From assembly GCA_004380135.1 (NCBI GenBank), contig QXCR01000029.1:62001-126000 (forward strand): a stretch of 64,000 bases of DNA, written 5' to 3'. Position 1 is the first letter of the stretch; every line of letters begins with the position of its first letter. Of the stretch, positions 1 through 11,883 are shown piece after piece. The position numbers and the translations under genes are program-made. Source of the DNA: Stemphylium vesicarium (lineage: Eukaryota; Ascomycota; Dothideomycetes; Pleosporales; Pleosporaceae). The notes under the pieces were generated by a model. That model was not told the DNA's origin and ran no database searches. It was given only the letters and a program-made list of their open reading frames with translations.

Positions 1-252
1 ATGAACAAAGTTCGTGAAGTGCCGTAAACTCATAACCAAATTCGTTGCGTAGGTGGGTATCAACAAAGCACAGACGAGGAAGGAGCAAAGCGCATTACAA
101 GAAAGCAAGACCGTGGGGTGTGTAAATGAAAGTGCATCGTAACCGTGACAATAGGAAGCCGCAATTTGGCTAGTCCCAGCCACCGTTAGCACCATTTATG
201 GCAGAGCCTTCCGATCCAGAGGATCTGACGTGTTTGTTCAACCAAACCTCGT
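1..252. other. Left edge, no gene seen
   Basis: No open frame or RNA gene is recognisable. The stretch lies downstream of the minus-strand channel gene that ends at 253 and probably holds its 3' UTR. Confidence 0.5.
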
Positions 253-2806
253 TCAATCTAGCAATCGGTAAGCATTGGCTGTTGATGTTGGAAACGGAAA
301 TACATACGGCATGATCAGGCTTGGGTTTTCGAATCGCAGACCACGCTCGCGGGCTTCGTCCAAGGTAAGTCTACCCATGGTGATACGACCTTCTTGTCCG
401 TGAGTGAAGGAATCTTCCTGAACGTCTCGTCCGAGATCCGATTGCTCCGGCCTTCGCAAGCTTTTGAGGGCGATGAACTTCATCAGTGGTCGATAGGTGC
501 GTGCGAAGATGAACAAAAACCATAGGGTACCGACGGCGAGCGGCGCAACGAGTGCGGCTCGCTTAAAGGCCTTTTTCAGGGCCAATTGACCAGCAACAGT
601 AATCTGGAACAGCACAACACCCACAATGACGCGATCGCACATCATTGTCCAGCCTTTTCCAGTCGAATGTTGTCGGTGCTCCATTGCATACAACAACTGG
701 TACTTATGAACATAGTGGCCGACCATGAAGTAGGCTAAGCCAGTGAGCAAAACCTGCCAAGAGTTTTCCAACACACTGTAGACCATGCAGATGATGAAGA
801 TGAGGATCGTCTGGGGCAGGAAGAAGCCGTAGCTGAAAGTTGGAGGCTGCACCAGCTCTGCATAGTCTCGAGGTGTCTTTGCCCCTATCAGGTAGACTGG
901 GTATAGGGAAAGGGCACCAAACTCTAGAAGCCGGAACGGGAATATTCCGAACCCTTGTAAAAGGATGAAGTTGGTGTAGAAGCCCAACAACCTGGATAGT
1001 GAAGTGGCCAGAGCGTGTGCAATCTCCGTGGCACTCGATAGCTGTTCGGCGAAACGCTCAAGCATGGCGTAGAACCCCGAGGCAGTTCCCAATATGGTGA
1101 ATAGTATGAAGAAGTTAAAGAAGGTGAAGAAGAAATTCTTCGATATAACCGAAAGTTCGACGTCGCCCTGTGAGATCATACCTTGCTTGTTCGCAAGCCC
1201 TAAGTCTGTTAGTATTGCCTCGTATCAAGGGAAAGAGTTGATGTGCTTACAGTCATACAGGAAAGGTACCAATACGTTGAGCAGGGTGAGTGCCAGAGTT
1301 GGCAACTGAGTGTTGACAAGAGATTCAAGTGTCTCATGACTCCCTAGTGCCTTTGCAAGCCCCGGAAAGACCGCGTAGATGGAACAGGTGTTTAAAGCAC
1401 CAGCTATCGGCAATAGAAGAACAGTCCAGAACACGCTGAGTATCCCGATGGCGATTGTTATGGACCAGGACCTGATTATCCTTTGAGTGCGAGTCAGGTA
1501 AGTGTTCGACCAGACAACATCCGATGGAGCTGGGCTGCTGTTGGCCAAGAGTTGTAGCGGCGAAGGGTCCAGTACAGCCTGGATGGCCATCTGAGCACTC
1601 GCAACGCTGTCCATTGTAACGAATGCCAATGGCATTGGTTCAAAGTCTTTCTTCCTTAGCGTTCGGATTTCGTCATCAATCTTTCGCAGCTTCTCCTCGT
1701 AATAATCAATAGCATCCACGTTCTTGTATCTCAACTTGAAGCGACCGTACCAAATCCGGGCTGTTGGGCGTTGCTTAGCATAAGGGATGATGTAGTCAGG
1801 ATCGCGTTCTGCGCCGCTCAAGAAATGAGTTGTCTCGCTGTCATCATTGCTTTCGTCGCCCGCGGGCTCCTGTGGGCGCGGCTGAACCACTGGGAGGGTC
1901 TCGAGGCTTCGCTCCACTCTTCGGTGCCCGAGGTGCACAGTCCAGGCTTCTTCCACCTTTCGGAGAATAGATTGTCTCTCAATAACTTTGCTGTCGAGCT
2001 CTTTCCAGTTCTTGCAAAGCGTTACGCTCTCGACCTGACCTATGCCGAGGTCCATGATGAAATCCTTAATCTTGTCTTCCGATCGCAGATCTACCGGGAT
2101 ACCAGACAGTCGGATGGTACGGTCGGTAATGGTTGTCTGGCTTCCCAAGTACTCTTGCCGAATCTCGATGATTCTTCTCGTTTCGGAGACGATCAGATAT
2201 AGTATAAGAGCGGTGAAGAGGTAGACGAAGACGAGGTACATCCATAAGTAATCGGTATAGCGCTCGTATTCGGCTGCCATGACAGAGAAGGTACTGCGAG
2301 CTTCAATGCCGTCATGGCTGGGTTGGTGGTGGACTGGCGGCTTCTTTCCCTCCTTGTCCTGGTGCGTATCGTGCACCGGCTTGATGACGGCCAGGGCAAA
2401 GAAGAGGGTGACGAGCAGAAACTTGATGGCCATCTTGAAGAAGGCGAGGTATACGTAGGCATCGAGGCCAGCCGATGCCAGGACCTGTTCGTCCGTGATT
2501 CTCCATAGTGGTATGATCCAGCCAAAAAAGCTATCGGGAAGGTCGGGAAGAGCTGTTGCGAGGTGGTTCTGCTTCTTGCGTGCAGCATAAAGACCCTTCC
2601 ATCGTGGCCGGAGGAACTAACGCAGCTAGTCAGCAGGTATGCAGCCAAAGAAGCCCGCTGGAACGTACGCAAAAGGTTAGGAATGCCCAAAGACCGAGTG
2701 CGAGGGAGAAGTAGACTTGAAGGCGGATATCGCGCGGTCGCGAAGTGCCAAGGATATCGTCCCGGCCGATGGTGCAAGTTTTGTTGTGTTCATCTCTCAT
2801 TGCCAT
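253..2806 (-). CDS. CSC1/OSCA/TMEM63-family calcium-permeable stress-gated cation channel (DUF221)
   Basis: Predicted osmosensitive cation channel of the plasma or an internal membrane. Three exons, 2806-2669, 2616-1251 and 1199-253, join in frame to 816 residues. The introns are 2617-2668 (GTACGT..TTAG) and 1200-1250 (GTAAGC..CTTAG). The N-terminal part has three membrane segments, including RLQVYFSLALGLWAFLTFC and FFKMAIKFLLVTLFFALAVI, separated by the family block LPDLPDSFFGWIIPLWRITD. A long cytosolic loop follows, then the conserved channel core with FLYDWLANKQGMISQGDVEL and several more helices. The short C-terminal tail is charged. The ATG at 2806 is chosen because family homology begins nearby; an in-frame ATG at 2902 would add 32 residues, and a further 5' exon cannot be excluded. 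The family is clear; the ion and the stimulus are inferred from relatives. Confidence 0.9.
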
Positions 2807-2902
2807 GCCAAAATCAGTGTCGAGTCGCCATAAACAGCGTCTCTGTTGCGGGTCGTGTGTCACGCGTGGAGGAAGGAATCCCAGCGTTGGCGATGTCATC
2901 AT

Positions 2903-5846
2903 GCGCTAGCCGCCCAAGCCGCGCTGCGAGCCTCGCTTCTTTCTGGGCCATCCCCACACCAGCATGCTCAGAGCCATGTGCGAGCGCTACTCGTACTGAT
3001 AGATATCAACTAGGAAAGAAATCTAATGAGCATGTAGCTATTCATCGGATCTTGGGAAACAATGGAATAGATTGTCTCAAGGCAAAGCAAAATAAGGGTG
3101 CTAACGGGTACTTGTGGGTAGCACGGGAGATCAGCGACGCGTTCAAGGCATATATCCAGTGGACGTTATCAGTACGGCAAGTCACAACGATTCAGTGACA
3201 AAACCAACTACGCAGTGGCATGTAGCTTTCTACCGAGAAAGATCGTCTTTCAGTCTTCGAGGCCGGGTATGAAGACGCTAATCGAGCCACAGAATTCTTC
3301 AAGGCCTTTCCACTGCCTCATCAAACACTCGAGAAACTCTAGGACTCTTTGGTCTACGAAGAGTCCCGTCCAAAATTGATTCCACGCACCATGTTTCGAG
3401 CGGTTATGACGAGTCGCAGTTGCCAGTGTGGCTGGTAATCTCACTCATGGCAAAACACTATCTTGCTTCATGGTCCCCAAAGAGTCTGGTAAAACCTCAT
3501 TCTCATTCGCACAACCACTTGGCCAGCGCTTGTCCATGCGGCTCTCAAATACTCTAACGTCGAGCAACTTAGTTCAAGTCAATTCCCATGCCCTGTTCAG
3601 CCGGTACTATCGGGAGACTGCAAAACAAAGAGGGCAGATGTTTGATCACATTTCCGAGACGCCGTCCGATGATGCTCAGCAGGTGATCGCGATTTTGAGT
3701 GAGGTAGAATCCTTTGCAGGGTCTTGTGGGATACGTTCCCAAAAGAACGACCCAGTAGATGCACTTCGTATGGGGGTAATCGGCTGATGGCTAAACAAAT
3801 ACCCGTCAAGACTACCAACGAAGTCCTCGAGGGTTCGGACAGCCTCCGCACCCAGAACCACGTGGTTTGCATCTTGACCACAAACCTCATCTGAAGCTTG
3901 GGCCCTGCTTTCCTTGATCGCTGTTGCAGTGCCGAAGCTGTAGATGCTCCAACCATAGATTGTATCTACAGGATTTTACGAAGAGATATTAACGATCTCA
4001 TCCAGTTCAAGATTATCGCATTATTCAATGTCCCATGAAACCCCTTCTAACACGCGAATTGAAACCACGCCGAACTTTCCTGGAGATAATGAGCTGCGAA
4101 AGCTCGTGACATGTGCGCGCTACAGGTAACTCGTCAACGAACTAGGAGACTTACACGCTCTGCTTGTCGCCTTAGAGGACACTAGACGACGAGAAGCGAA
4201 AAGAGGCCAGGCACGTCAAAACGACAAGCAGTTGGTTTCGCAAGTGCAGGAAATACCCGCACGGCCAAATGAGACATTGTCTCTGGCAGAAGGGAATCAG
4301 TTGAAATCCAGAAGTTTCTCGCTAATCTTGAGGCAGGCGATAGCTCAGGTATCCCCAGCAACTACCAGCCCCAAACATCACCATCTTTATAACTGTTCAT
4401 TAAAAGTCGTTAGCGCCGCGTTTCAAAACACCTATCGCGACTAAGCAGCGCGTCCTAAGCTGGAGAGTCGCGCTAATGGCCGCCAACAAGCCTTATTGAC
4501 CTGCTTGGCGCAGAAGCTTAGCTACGATCCGACGCCAGGGTGCCGCACAAGCATAAGTCGAGACCGCGATAGACCCTCATCGCCAGCAGCATAAAACCAC
4601 AGAATTCATCCACTTGATTAGCCCTACATCGACACAAAGGTATGAAACAAGCGTTGCTTACAACGAGGATTGCTTTGCAAGCTCCTTAAGGCACTATGTC
4701 GATCAATTCAACACCTGTTCCTGGAGACGGAAAGTAGCAGCGCAAGAACAGGTCAAAAGTGAGATTCCTTTTGCAGGATTCTCGTCACAGGAGCGCCATT
4801 GGAAGAAGTTTGCGAAGCGACAGCGGCGTCACGCGTCACAGCCCAAGGGAGCGACCTTCCCCATTGTGAGCAGTGAGCACGGTGCCTATTTCTGTCTCGG
4901 GTAGCCTTCTTGTATCAAGTAGCTGGCAACCACCCCGAGCAACCTCATCTCAGGTTGCCGCCCTGTCACCTCCTCTCACACCCACCCCTCATTCCATGCG
5001 GTCGCGGCATCCAAGTCCATCTTGCAGGTGTCACCAACGTTGTTGCATTTTATGGTTTTTTGAGACACGTCAACTTCACGACTCTGTATCGCATCGGACC
5101 GTCCCTGTGTTCCTTTGACGACTTGGCAGCCAAGATCGGTGCGGCTCTTGAACAAGCCTTCTGCGCGACCAAAGTGGTACGTAACTGACGATCCACCCAT
5201 GCCATGCATCCATGCATCTGGCCATCAACACCCCACGATCTTGTAGACTGTTGTCTGCTGGTGTCTGTGCAAAAGCCGTAGCCTCCATGTGGTCGCGCCG
5301 TGCACGTCGGGCTGTCCATCCTCACGCTAGAGAGCACTGCCACCATCATCACCGTCGCTCCCCGCGTGGGACCCGCGATACGTCCGCACATCGCCACTAC
5401 TGCGCATGCTGTCGTCCGCAATGCTGACCAGAGCCTCGCGCTATCCAGTTTGCTATCACCGACGTCGCCTGCCCCCGTCCCCACAGCCCCCAGTCCATCT
5501 GAGACAGTTGCGCGTCGCCGTCGGGTGCGCCAGACCTGAAGCCATCGCCGGAAGACCTCAAAACCATATACCGGACACCTGATCGCGTTCTTTGTAACTA
5601 TCTCTGCGCCAAACGCAGCGCCCAATCACCCAGTAACACACCTACGACCAACTTGCGGTCCGTCGCGCCTCCATTCCGACCGGGACCTGCTGCTGCAGCC
5701 ACGACGCCGCTACGTTAGCCCGTTCCGCGTTCTGCTGCGTCGCAACAATCTACGACTTTGGTCCAGGCCACCTGCAAAATCGCGTCGCTCGCTGGAAGGA
5801 CAACATATATCGCGGCTAGCCGCACAATGTGCGCGGTACCCGGAGT
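2903..5846. other. Intergenic, about 2.9 kb, with weak gene-like fragments
   Basis: No complete gene can be supported. Around 3680-3960 on the minus strand a short open stretch (GAEAVRTLEDFVGSLDGYLF) looks like coding sequence but hits stops on both sides. Around 4120-4330 on the plus strand LVNELGDLHALLVALED resembles the helical N-terminal region of fungal NACHT/STAND proteins. These may be relics. The last few hundred bases are C-rich and probably hold the palF promoter and 5' leader. Confidence 0.35.
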
Positions 5847-8464
5847 ATGACTTCCAGCCAGATACGCTCACCCGCTACTCCGTCCTCTCCCGTCTCGACC
5901 AGATCGTTTCTATCCCGCTTGAAGTCGCCCTTAACCTCCAAGTCCCGCAATTACACTGAATTCTACATTCAATCCGACGACCCACATCGCCAGTACGCGC
6001 CGGGTGACATTATCAGCGGAACTGTCATCATCAAGATCGTCAAACCGCTGAGGATTACTCATCTGGTTGTGTCCCTGCATGGCTATGCGCAAGTGTTCAA
6101 GAACCCGAATGCGCCAGGCGATGCTTACAAAAACTACTGTTCGACTGTTGGTTCCGGAAAGGGAACGAAGGCAAGCAGCTATTTTGGCAATGGCTTTGTG
6201 TCGTTATTCGAGGACGAGGTAGTCTTATGTGGGGAGGGAAGGCTATCAGAGGGCGTATACCACTTCAACTTTGAACTCGAGTTTCCTGCCAAGGGTTTGC
6301 CGAGTAGCATTGATGTAAGCCGCATCAATATCTAACTAGTGGCGTATTTGCTAACAACAGAACGCAGTTTGAGCGCGGAACGATATCATATATGCTCAAT
6401 GCCACGCTGACCCGCCCGACGACCATGTCGCCCACGGCTTCATGCGATACCAAGGTCTATCTCACAGAGGCCATCGATATTGCACCAGTCGCAGATCCCA
6501 AGCCCCGGATTATATCACTCGAGCCCATATCCAGACGGACGCGTAATAAATCAACGCGCAAACGGCCGACCGAGAGTACACCGCAGACACCTAGCGTCAC
6601 GGAACCTCCCTCAATTGGAGCTGCCTTGGAGCCAGTCAACACAATCGATGAAACCGAGGGCCCGCGCAGTCCTTCGCCAAGTGAAGTCAGTTACGGGAGT
6701 CAAAGAAGCAGCGGAAATGCTTCTGGGACCGAATATGGCATCCGGTCGATCAATACTGTCACGGAAGGATCAACATCACAAAATGGAAGTCGAGCCGCTC
6801 TCAAAGGAAAGACTATTACTGCCACGATTGACGTACTCAAGGGAGGTTTCCTTAGAGGTGACCAGATACCGATCAAGGTCACTGTAAATCACACAAAGCA
6901 TATTCGCAGTCTAAAGGGCATCATAATCACCTTGTATCGCCAAGCGAGAGTTGACATGCATCCTGCGTTGCCAGTCGTTCCAAACAGCAAAGGCGACAAG
7001 ACCAAGTCAGAAGACTACTATCCAAAATCGAGGACCGGTCTTGGAGGGCTGTCACTGTCCTCTGCTGGTTCGAGTCATACCTTCCGGAAGGATTTATGTC
7101 AATCCTTCGCACCTCTGTTCGTCGATCCCAGGACTTTGATGGCTGAGGTGAAATGTGCAGTGCGCGTACCCGACGAGGCATTTCCGACAATATCCAACGT
7201 GCCAGGGGCAATGATTTCGTTCAAATACTACGTCGAAGTGGTCGTGGACATTCAAGGAAAATTGGCAGGGCTAGACCGAATGGTCGCAAACGCTGGTCTT
7301 GTCAATGTACCTTCTACTGCCGGTGGCTCTGCCATGTCACGCGAGGATGCCTCGAGTAGTATGTTCTCCACATGGGGAGGTCCTTTTGTCGATACAGACC
7401 AGATACGACGTGAAAAGGGCATTGTGTCTGCTCTGTTCGAGGTTATCATTGGTACAAAAGATAGCGATCGGAACGGCAAAAGAAAACAGACGCAGGCGGA
7501 CAAGGCCAACAACAATGGCATGAATGATGCCTCATACCACGGTTACCCTGATCAGAACGGGGAGCAAGAGTACGACCCGTACTATTACGACCATGATGAG
7601 AATGGCCAATACTACGACTACAACTACGACCCGGCGTACGATGAAGCTCCTGGGTATGAACAGCACGGTACAGGCGCGGCCGCCTCATTCCCAGTACCCA
7701 GCACTGTACCCGAAGAAGAGCAAGGGATATCCGAGAAAGAGCGGCTGCGGCGAGTAGAAGAGCGCTTGCTCCCCTCCCAGCCACCAGATGCTGCTGGTCC
7801 ATCCACGCCTTCAGGTTCCGGTCAACACGGCATACCAGCCTCAGCGCCAGTACTACCCGAAGACGACGATCCCAACCCACCCTACGTAGCAGCCTCATCG
7901 TCCTCATCCACTCCCGTCCATCCTCCCCCACCATTCCGCGCCGCCTCATCACCATCGATAGCATCACGTACACCAACAGCGCCTTCTCTGCAACGCCGGG
8001 TCACCGGTCCCGGAGACGACGAAGCAAGAACCAGCGCGACAGGATCTTCCCACACAATCCGTGGAGATCATCAGGCAACGCCCGTCAACGGCACGGAAAA
8101 CGACCACTCGAAACCGTTACCGCCCCTGCCACCCCCGCCCCCACAAAACGGACCACAAGGCTCCGCGCCAGAGTACCTCGCCGAGTCGTCGTGGCATGTA
8201 AAGCCCACAGATGACAAACAAGAGCTGCAACGGCGCAGATTGGAAATGGAGAGGAGCGCGCCGCCTACAGACCAAGAAGACGATGGAGCATCTGCGCCGC
8301 CGTTGCTGCACAGACTGCCTAGTTCGCATCTTGCGCCTTCGGCGCCTACGCTCAATGATGATGATGAGGATCTTGTGGATGCGGTTCGCCCGGGGAGGAG
8401 TCGAGCGGATCGAGCGGAAGATGGTAGGAGAGAGAGTGAGGCGCTGCCTGAGTATCGGAGGTGA
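5847..8464 (+). CDS. palF: Arrestin-like pH-response regulator PalF/Rim8
   Basis: Arrestin-related adaptor of the fungal ambient-pH (Pal/Rim) pathway. PalF binds the tail of the pH sensor PalH at the plasma membrane and relays the alkaline signal towards processing of PacC. Two exons, 5847-6314 and 6368-8464, with a 53-bp intron (GTAAGC..CGCAG), give 854 residues. The arrestin N domain begins near residue 30 (TEFYIQSDDPHRQYAPGD) and continues with RITHLVVSLHGYAQVFKNP. The arrestin C domain starts near residue 300 (TATIDVLKGGFLRGDQIPIK) and includes LYRQARVDMHPALPVV. After about residue 500 the protein is low-complexity, first Tyr/Asp-rich and then Pro/Ser-rich with polyproline, as in PalF tails. 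The ATG at 5847 (MTSSQIRS) is the first in frame. Length fits the family (about 800 residues). Confidence 0.92.
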
Positions 8465-8902
8465 CATGCATGACCGTGGCGTTTTTTCTTCTTCTATGGT
8501 GTTTCTTGTTGTGAACGATGAGGGTTTGCGTTGCTTGCGTTTGAGGGTGGGTTGCATGAGCGACGTTCTTCTTTGGAACCTTTTTTTTGACGGGGTCGGG
8601 TCGTTGATACTTGCTCGGCTTGTTATGAGTGGCTGGCCTCGCGCACTTGGAGAGCGTGATCAATCGTGTTTTGTTTTGCTGGTATGGGATGTAAGGGTTC
8701 GGGATGTGCCATTTCGACCCTTTTCTTTATTCACTATGATACCTTTGAATGAAATTTGCCATTTTTTGCGTTTTGAAGCCTCTTTGTTTTGATCTCCTGC
8801 CCCCGTCTCTCTCTCTCTCAGAGCCTTTTGGTTCATCAACTCCGCGCTCCGTGATGCCCCGCTACCAGCACTCCCATATGTTCAAGAGTAAAATTTCCCA
8901 GC
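8465..8902. other. Intergenic between convergent genes
   Basis: The 3' flanks of palF (+) and the coiled-coil gene (-). T-rich, with a short CT run near 8806-8818. No gene seen. Confidence 0.6.
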
Positions 8903-9608
8903 TCACTTCATCTCGTTGAGCCTCCGGTTAACCACACTCTCGAGATCGCGCGAGTGCGCATCATACGTCTTCTGCAAGCCTGCCAGCTGCTTCGTCATCG
9001 CATCTTCAATACCGGCTTTCTGAGCAAGCAGATCCTGGAGGCGATTGAGCTGCGCTTGATGAGCCTGTGACCTATATTCCACTTTTTAGTCCAACCCTGT
9101 AGGATCTCGCGCGACACTGCAATCACGCACGCGTCTTGTTCATGGGAGTCGAAAGTAGTGGTTATGGACTCTTCGATGCTGTCGCGGTGGGCGTTGTAGG
9201 CTTTGCCTACTTTTTGCTTCTTGATAGCGAGGCGTTTGCGTTGCTATGGGGGGTTTTTTTCGGGTTAGTCTTGGGGGGTTGTGGGGAGTCAACGTGGAAA
9301 TGAGGTGCGGAGGTGAAGAAGGTGTGTAGCTGGAGGGAGCTTTTAGCTGGACATACATCGTCTACCATGTTTGACATTAGTTGCTCTAGTGCGCCGTCGG
9401 ATGTGTCTTGAAAAGGCTGAGATGCTTCTGGTGAGGCGTCTGAGGCGTTTTCGTCAGTATATGGGCTGTCACCGTCGGCAAAGTCATCAGTTTCATCGAT
9501 GTTTTCTTTGGCGCTCTTCTGGTACTGCTGCGTGCTCTGGCAAGAAGTGTTTTGGGCAGTGGCAGTGGCAGTCCGATTTGATGTTTTGGTCTTTCGAGGG
9601 AGTGCCAT
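8903..9608 (-). CDS. Small coiled-coil protein, unknown function
   Basis: Not recognised. Three exons, 9608-9357, 9243-9131 and 9071-8903, join in frame to 177 residues. The introns are 9244-9356 (GTATGT..CATAG) and 9072-9130 (GTGCGT..ATATAG). The first 80 residues are Ser/Thr/Asp-rich and probably disordered. From about residue 75 (LEQLMSNMVDD) the protein is strongly helical and charged, with AIKKQKVGKAYNAHRDSIEE and then AGLQKTYDAHSRDLESVVNR, a pattern typical of a coiled coil. The spliced frame stays open and helical through both joins, which supports the model. No signal peptide or membrane segment. A chromatin or meiotic role is possible but nothing in the sequence proves one. Confidence 0.7.
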
Positions 9609-9880
9609 GACTTTCACTGGTGAGTGCTTTTGATTAGTAGTTTCGGTTAGTAGTTGATATCAAAAATACACTCATCGAGAAATGCTCGGTATGGAAGCAT
9701 TCACGAGTTGTGTGTCTTGAAGTTTGGTGGTTGGAAATGTGCGCGGGTGACGGCCGATGGCTTCCCCACATGGCGCCGAGACTCCGCGCTAGTGTGCATC
9801 CACAAATTTTTGGTTTGGCTTGCGGACTCCCGCTTTCTCACCAGCAATCACCTGTTTGTTCAGCAACTCTAGTCTTCAAA

Positions 9881-11068
9881 ATGGGTCTCGCCGCGCCAAA
9901 GAAGTATGCATGCGATCGACGCTTTAGCACTTTTACCCCGAAACTGACGCTTCAGCAGCCGGACTAAGATCTCCAATGACCCGCAAAACACGAACTGGGC
10001 GAACAATACCTCGCGCTTCGGTCATCGCATATTGACATCGCAAGGATGGCAGCCCGGTAACTCTCTGGGCGCGACGGACGCCTCTCATGCCGCGCATTAC
10101 ACCGCCGCCTCCCAATCGCACATTCGAGTCTTTCTCAAAGACGACAATCTAGGCTTGGGCGCAAAACGAGGAAGCGAACGAGCGGAGAACTTTGGACTTG
10201 CTGGGCTTGAAAGCATTCTTGGGCGACTGAATGGCAACGAAGCAGAGGTCAAGAAGGAGGAAGAGAGGCGCGAGGAGATTGAGAAGAGGGCTTTCGTGTA
10301 CCGCAAGTACGGCATGATGAACTTTGTTAGTGGCGGTTTCTTAGTCGGCGACAAGATCACAAAAAACTCGGACATCAAGAAGGAGGTTGAGATTAAAACC
10401 GAGATCAAATCTGAACCGGAGAGCGACGATGGCGCAGTGGACAAGAAGGACAAGAAGAGGAAGCGAGATGAGCGAACTGAGGAGGAGCCCAAGTTGAAGC
10501 GCAAGAAGAAGAGCATGGATCTGCGCGAAGATGGCAAGACGGAGAGTGATACACCAAAATCTAAGAAGGGCAAAAAGGAGAAGAAGGACAAGAAGAAGGA
10601 CAAGTCCAAGAAGTCGAAGCGGGAATCTTCATCCGATCCCGAGCCCCCGACTGATGCGCTCGCAACCCCATCGTCTGGCCCAGAACCGCTCACGGAAAAG
10701 GCACGACGAAAAGCGGATAAGAAGGCACGCAAGGAGGAGAAGAAAGTCAAGAAGGCCCTCAAGAAAGCGGCGAAGAAGGCTGCGAAGAAGGACAGCTCGG
10801 ACGACTCTAGCTCCGAGAGCGAGGAAGAAGAGAGCACGTCGGCAGTTTCTTCGGTGCCTGTGTCTGGTGCGTCTACACCAGCACCTGCTGGCCTCACATA
10901 CAATCCGCGAGGCATGCATGCGGTCAGGCAGAGATATATCCGGCAGAAGAAGGCAGCGACTATGGACGCGCAAGCAATGAGAGAGGTACGTCCATGTTTG
11001 AGGCTTTGCAAATCGTCCAACCAAGCTAATAATGACGGCAGATTTTCATGGTCAAAACACCATCGTAG
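9881..11068 (+). CDS. PXR1: G-patch ribosome biogenesis/telomerase inhibitor protein PXR1 (PinX1 homolog)
   Basis: Nucleolar G-patch protein that acts in rRNA and snoRNA maturation; its relatives also restrain telomerase. Three exons, 9881-9903, 9959-10985 and 11042-11068, give 358 residues. The 23-nt first exon encodes MGLAAPK. The first acceptor is an ambiguous tandem (cagcag), so one Ser could be added without changing frame. The G-patch is at residues 24-70 (FGHRILTSQGWQPGNSLG..). The middle and C-terminal part is a long Lys/Glu-rich tract with KKEKKDKKK-type runs, typical of Pxr1. The last exon is only 27 nt and encodes IFMVKTPS, the conserved end of the family, which confirms the last splice. 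Confidence 0.93.
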
Positions 11069-11883
11069 CCTCCTGTGGCGCATGGATATTGTCTGCATAG
11101 CGAGGCGTTCTTGGTTTCTGTTGTAGCATTGTTTGACGTCCCCGCACATGGCACTGGAGAGTTTCGGTCACAGTCTCGGAGACACTCGTAGAGACAATAT
11201 AACCGTCGTCTTCAAGATAAGAATTCAGCCTAATTCCTGGGTTGATCAGGTTTCGATTGCGTTGCACGTTGTGGCTGTGGGTACGTCGCACGCCGAAGGC
11301 CCGACGGTAGCACCAATGGCTGGGTAGCTAGAGTGATAATGTTGGAAAGACTCCGCATTCGTCGGTGGTTTATGATGTGATAATGTCCCGCAATCGAGCC
11401 GTCGGGCTCCGTGGAAGGCTTCTTTCAGTCTGCTGCATGCGCGAAGACTGGGTGTGTCCAAACCTAAATATACCTGGGCTGACGACTGCTAAGGATGCTA
11501 TACTGCAAGGGAGGCGCCTTGATATTGTTCGCGTGACTCTATCTGCGCATGCCACAGCTGCCCGAAATACATGGCAACGGAAGCGACCGAGGCCCTGCTG
11601 TGTAGACAGTGGCGCGCACGAGGTAGTGAGGCAAAGTAGTAGTAAATGGCTTGGAAACGTCGGGGCAGCGATAGGGCGATTCTAGAAAACCGGGATGTAA
11701 GATTACCCCCGTCAGTTCCTGCATGGTGGAGCTGATCACAGTGCGCTAGGCCGCCGTCGGGGTTAGGCTATGTATAATGACCTCGCCCGTCCTTGGAAAC
11801 ATTACCGGCCGTTGAGCACAAGGCCTCCTTTGACTCTCCATGCCCACATCTTGATTGCTTTTCACCCTCCACTCGTTCTAATC
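11069..11883. other. Intergenic upstream of ERG12
   Basis: No gene, RNA gene or repeat recognised. The last part probably holds the ERG12 promoter and leader. Confidence 0.5.

Noticed and set aside
7446..7976. Arg-rich antisense frame within palF
   Set aside because: Reverse reading of the low-complexity PalF tail.
10097..11149. Long open frame antisense to PXR1
   Set aside because: It mirrors the Lys/Glu-rich repeats of the sense gene (Leu/Phe/Ser-rich artefact) and has no domain.
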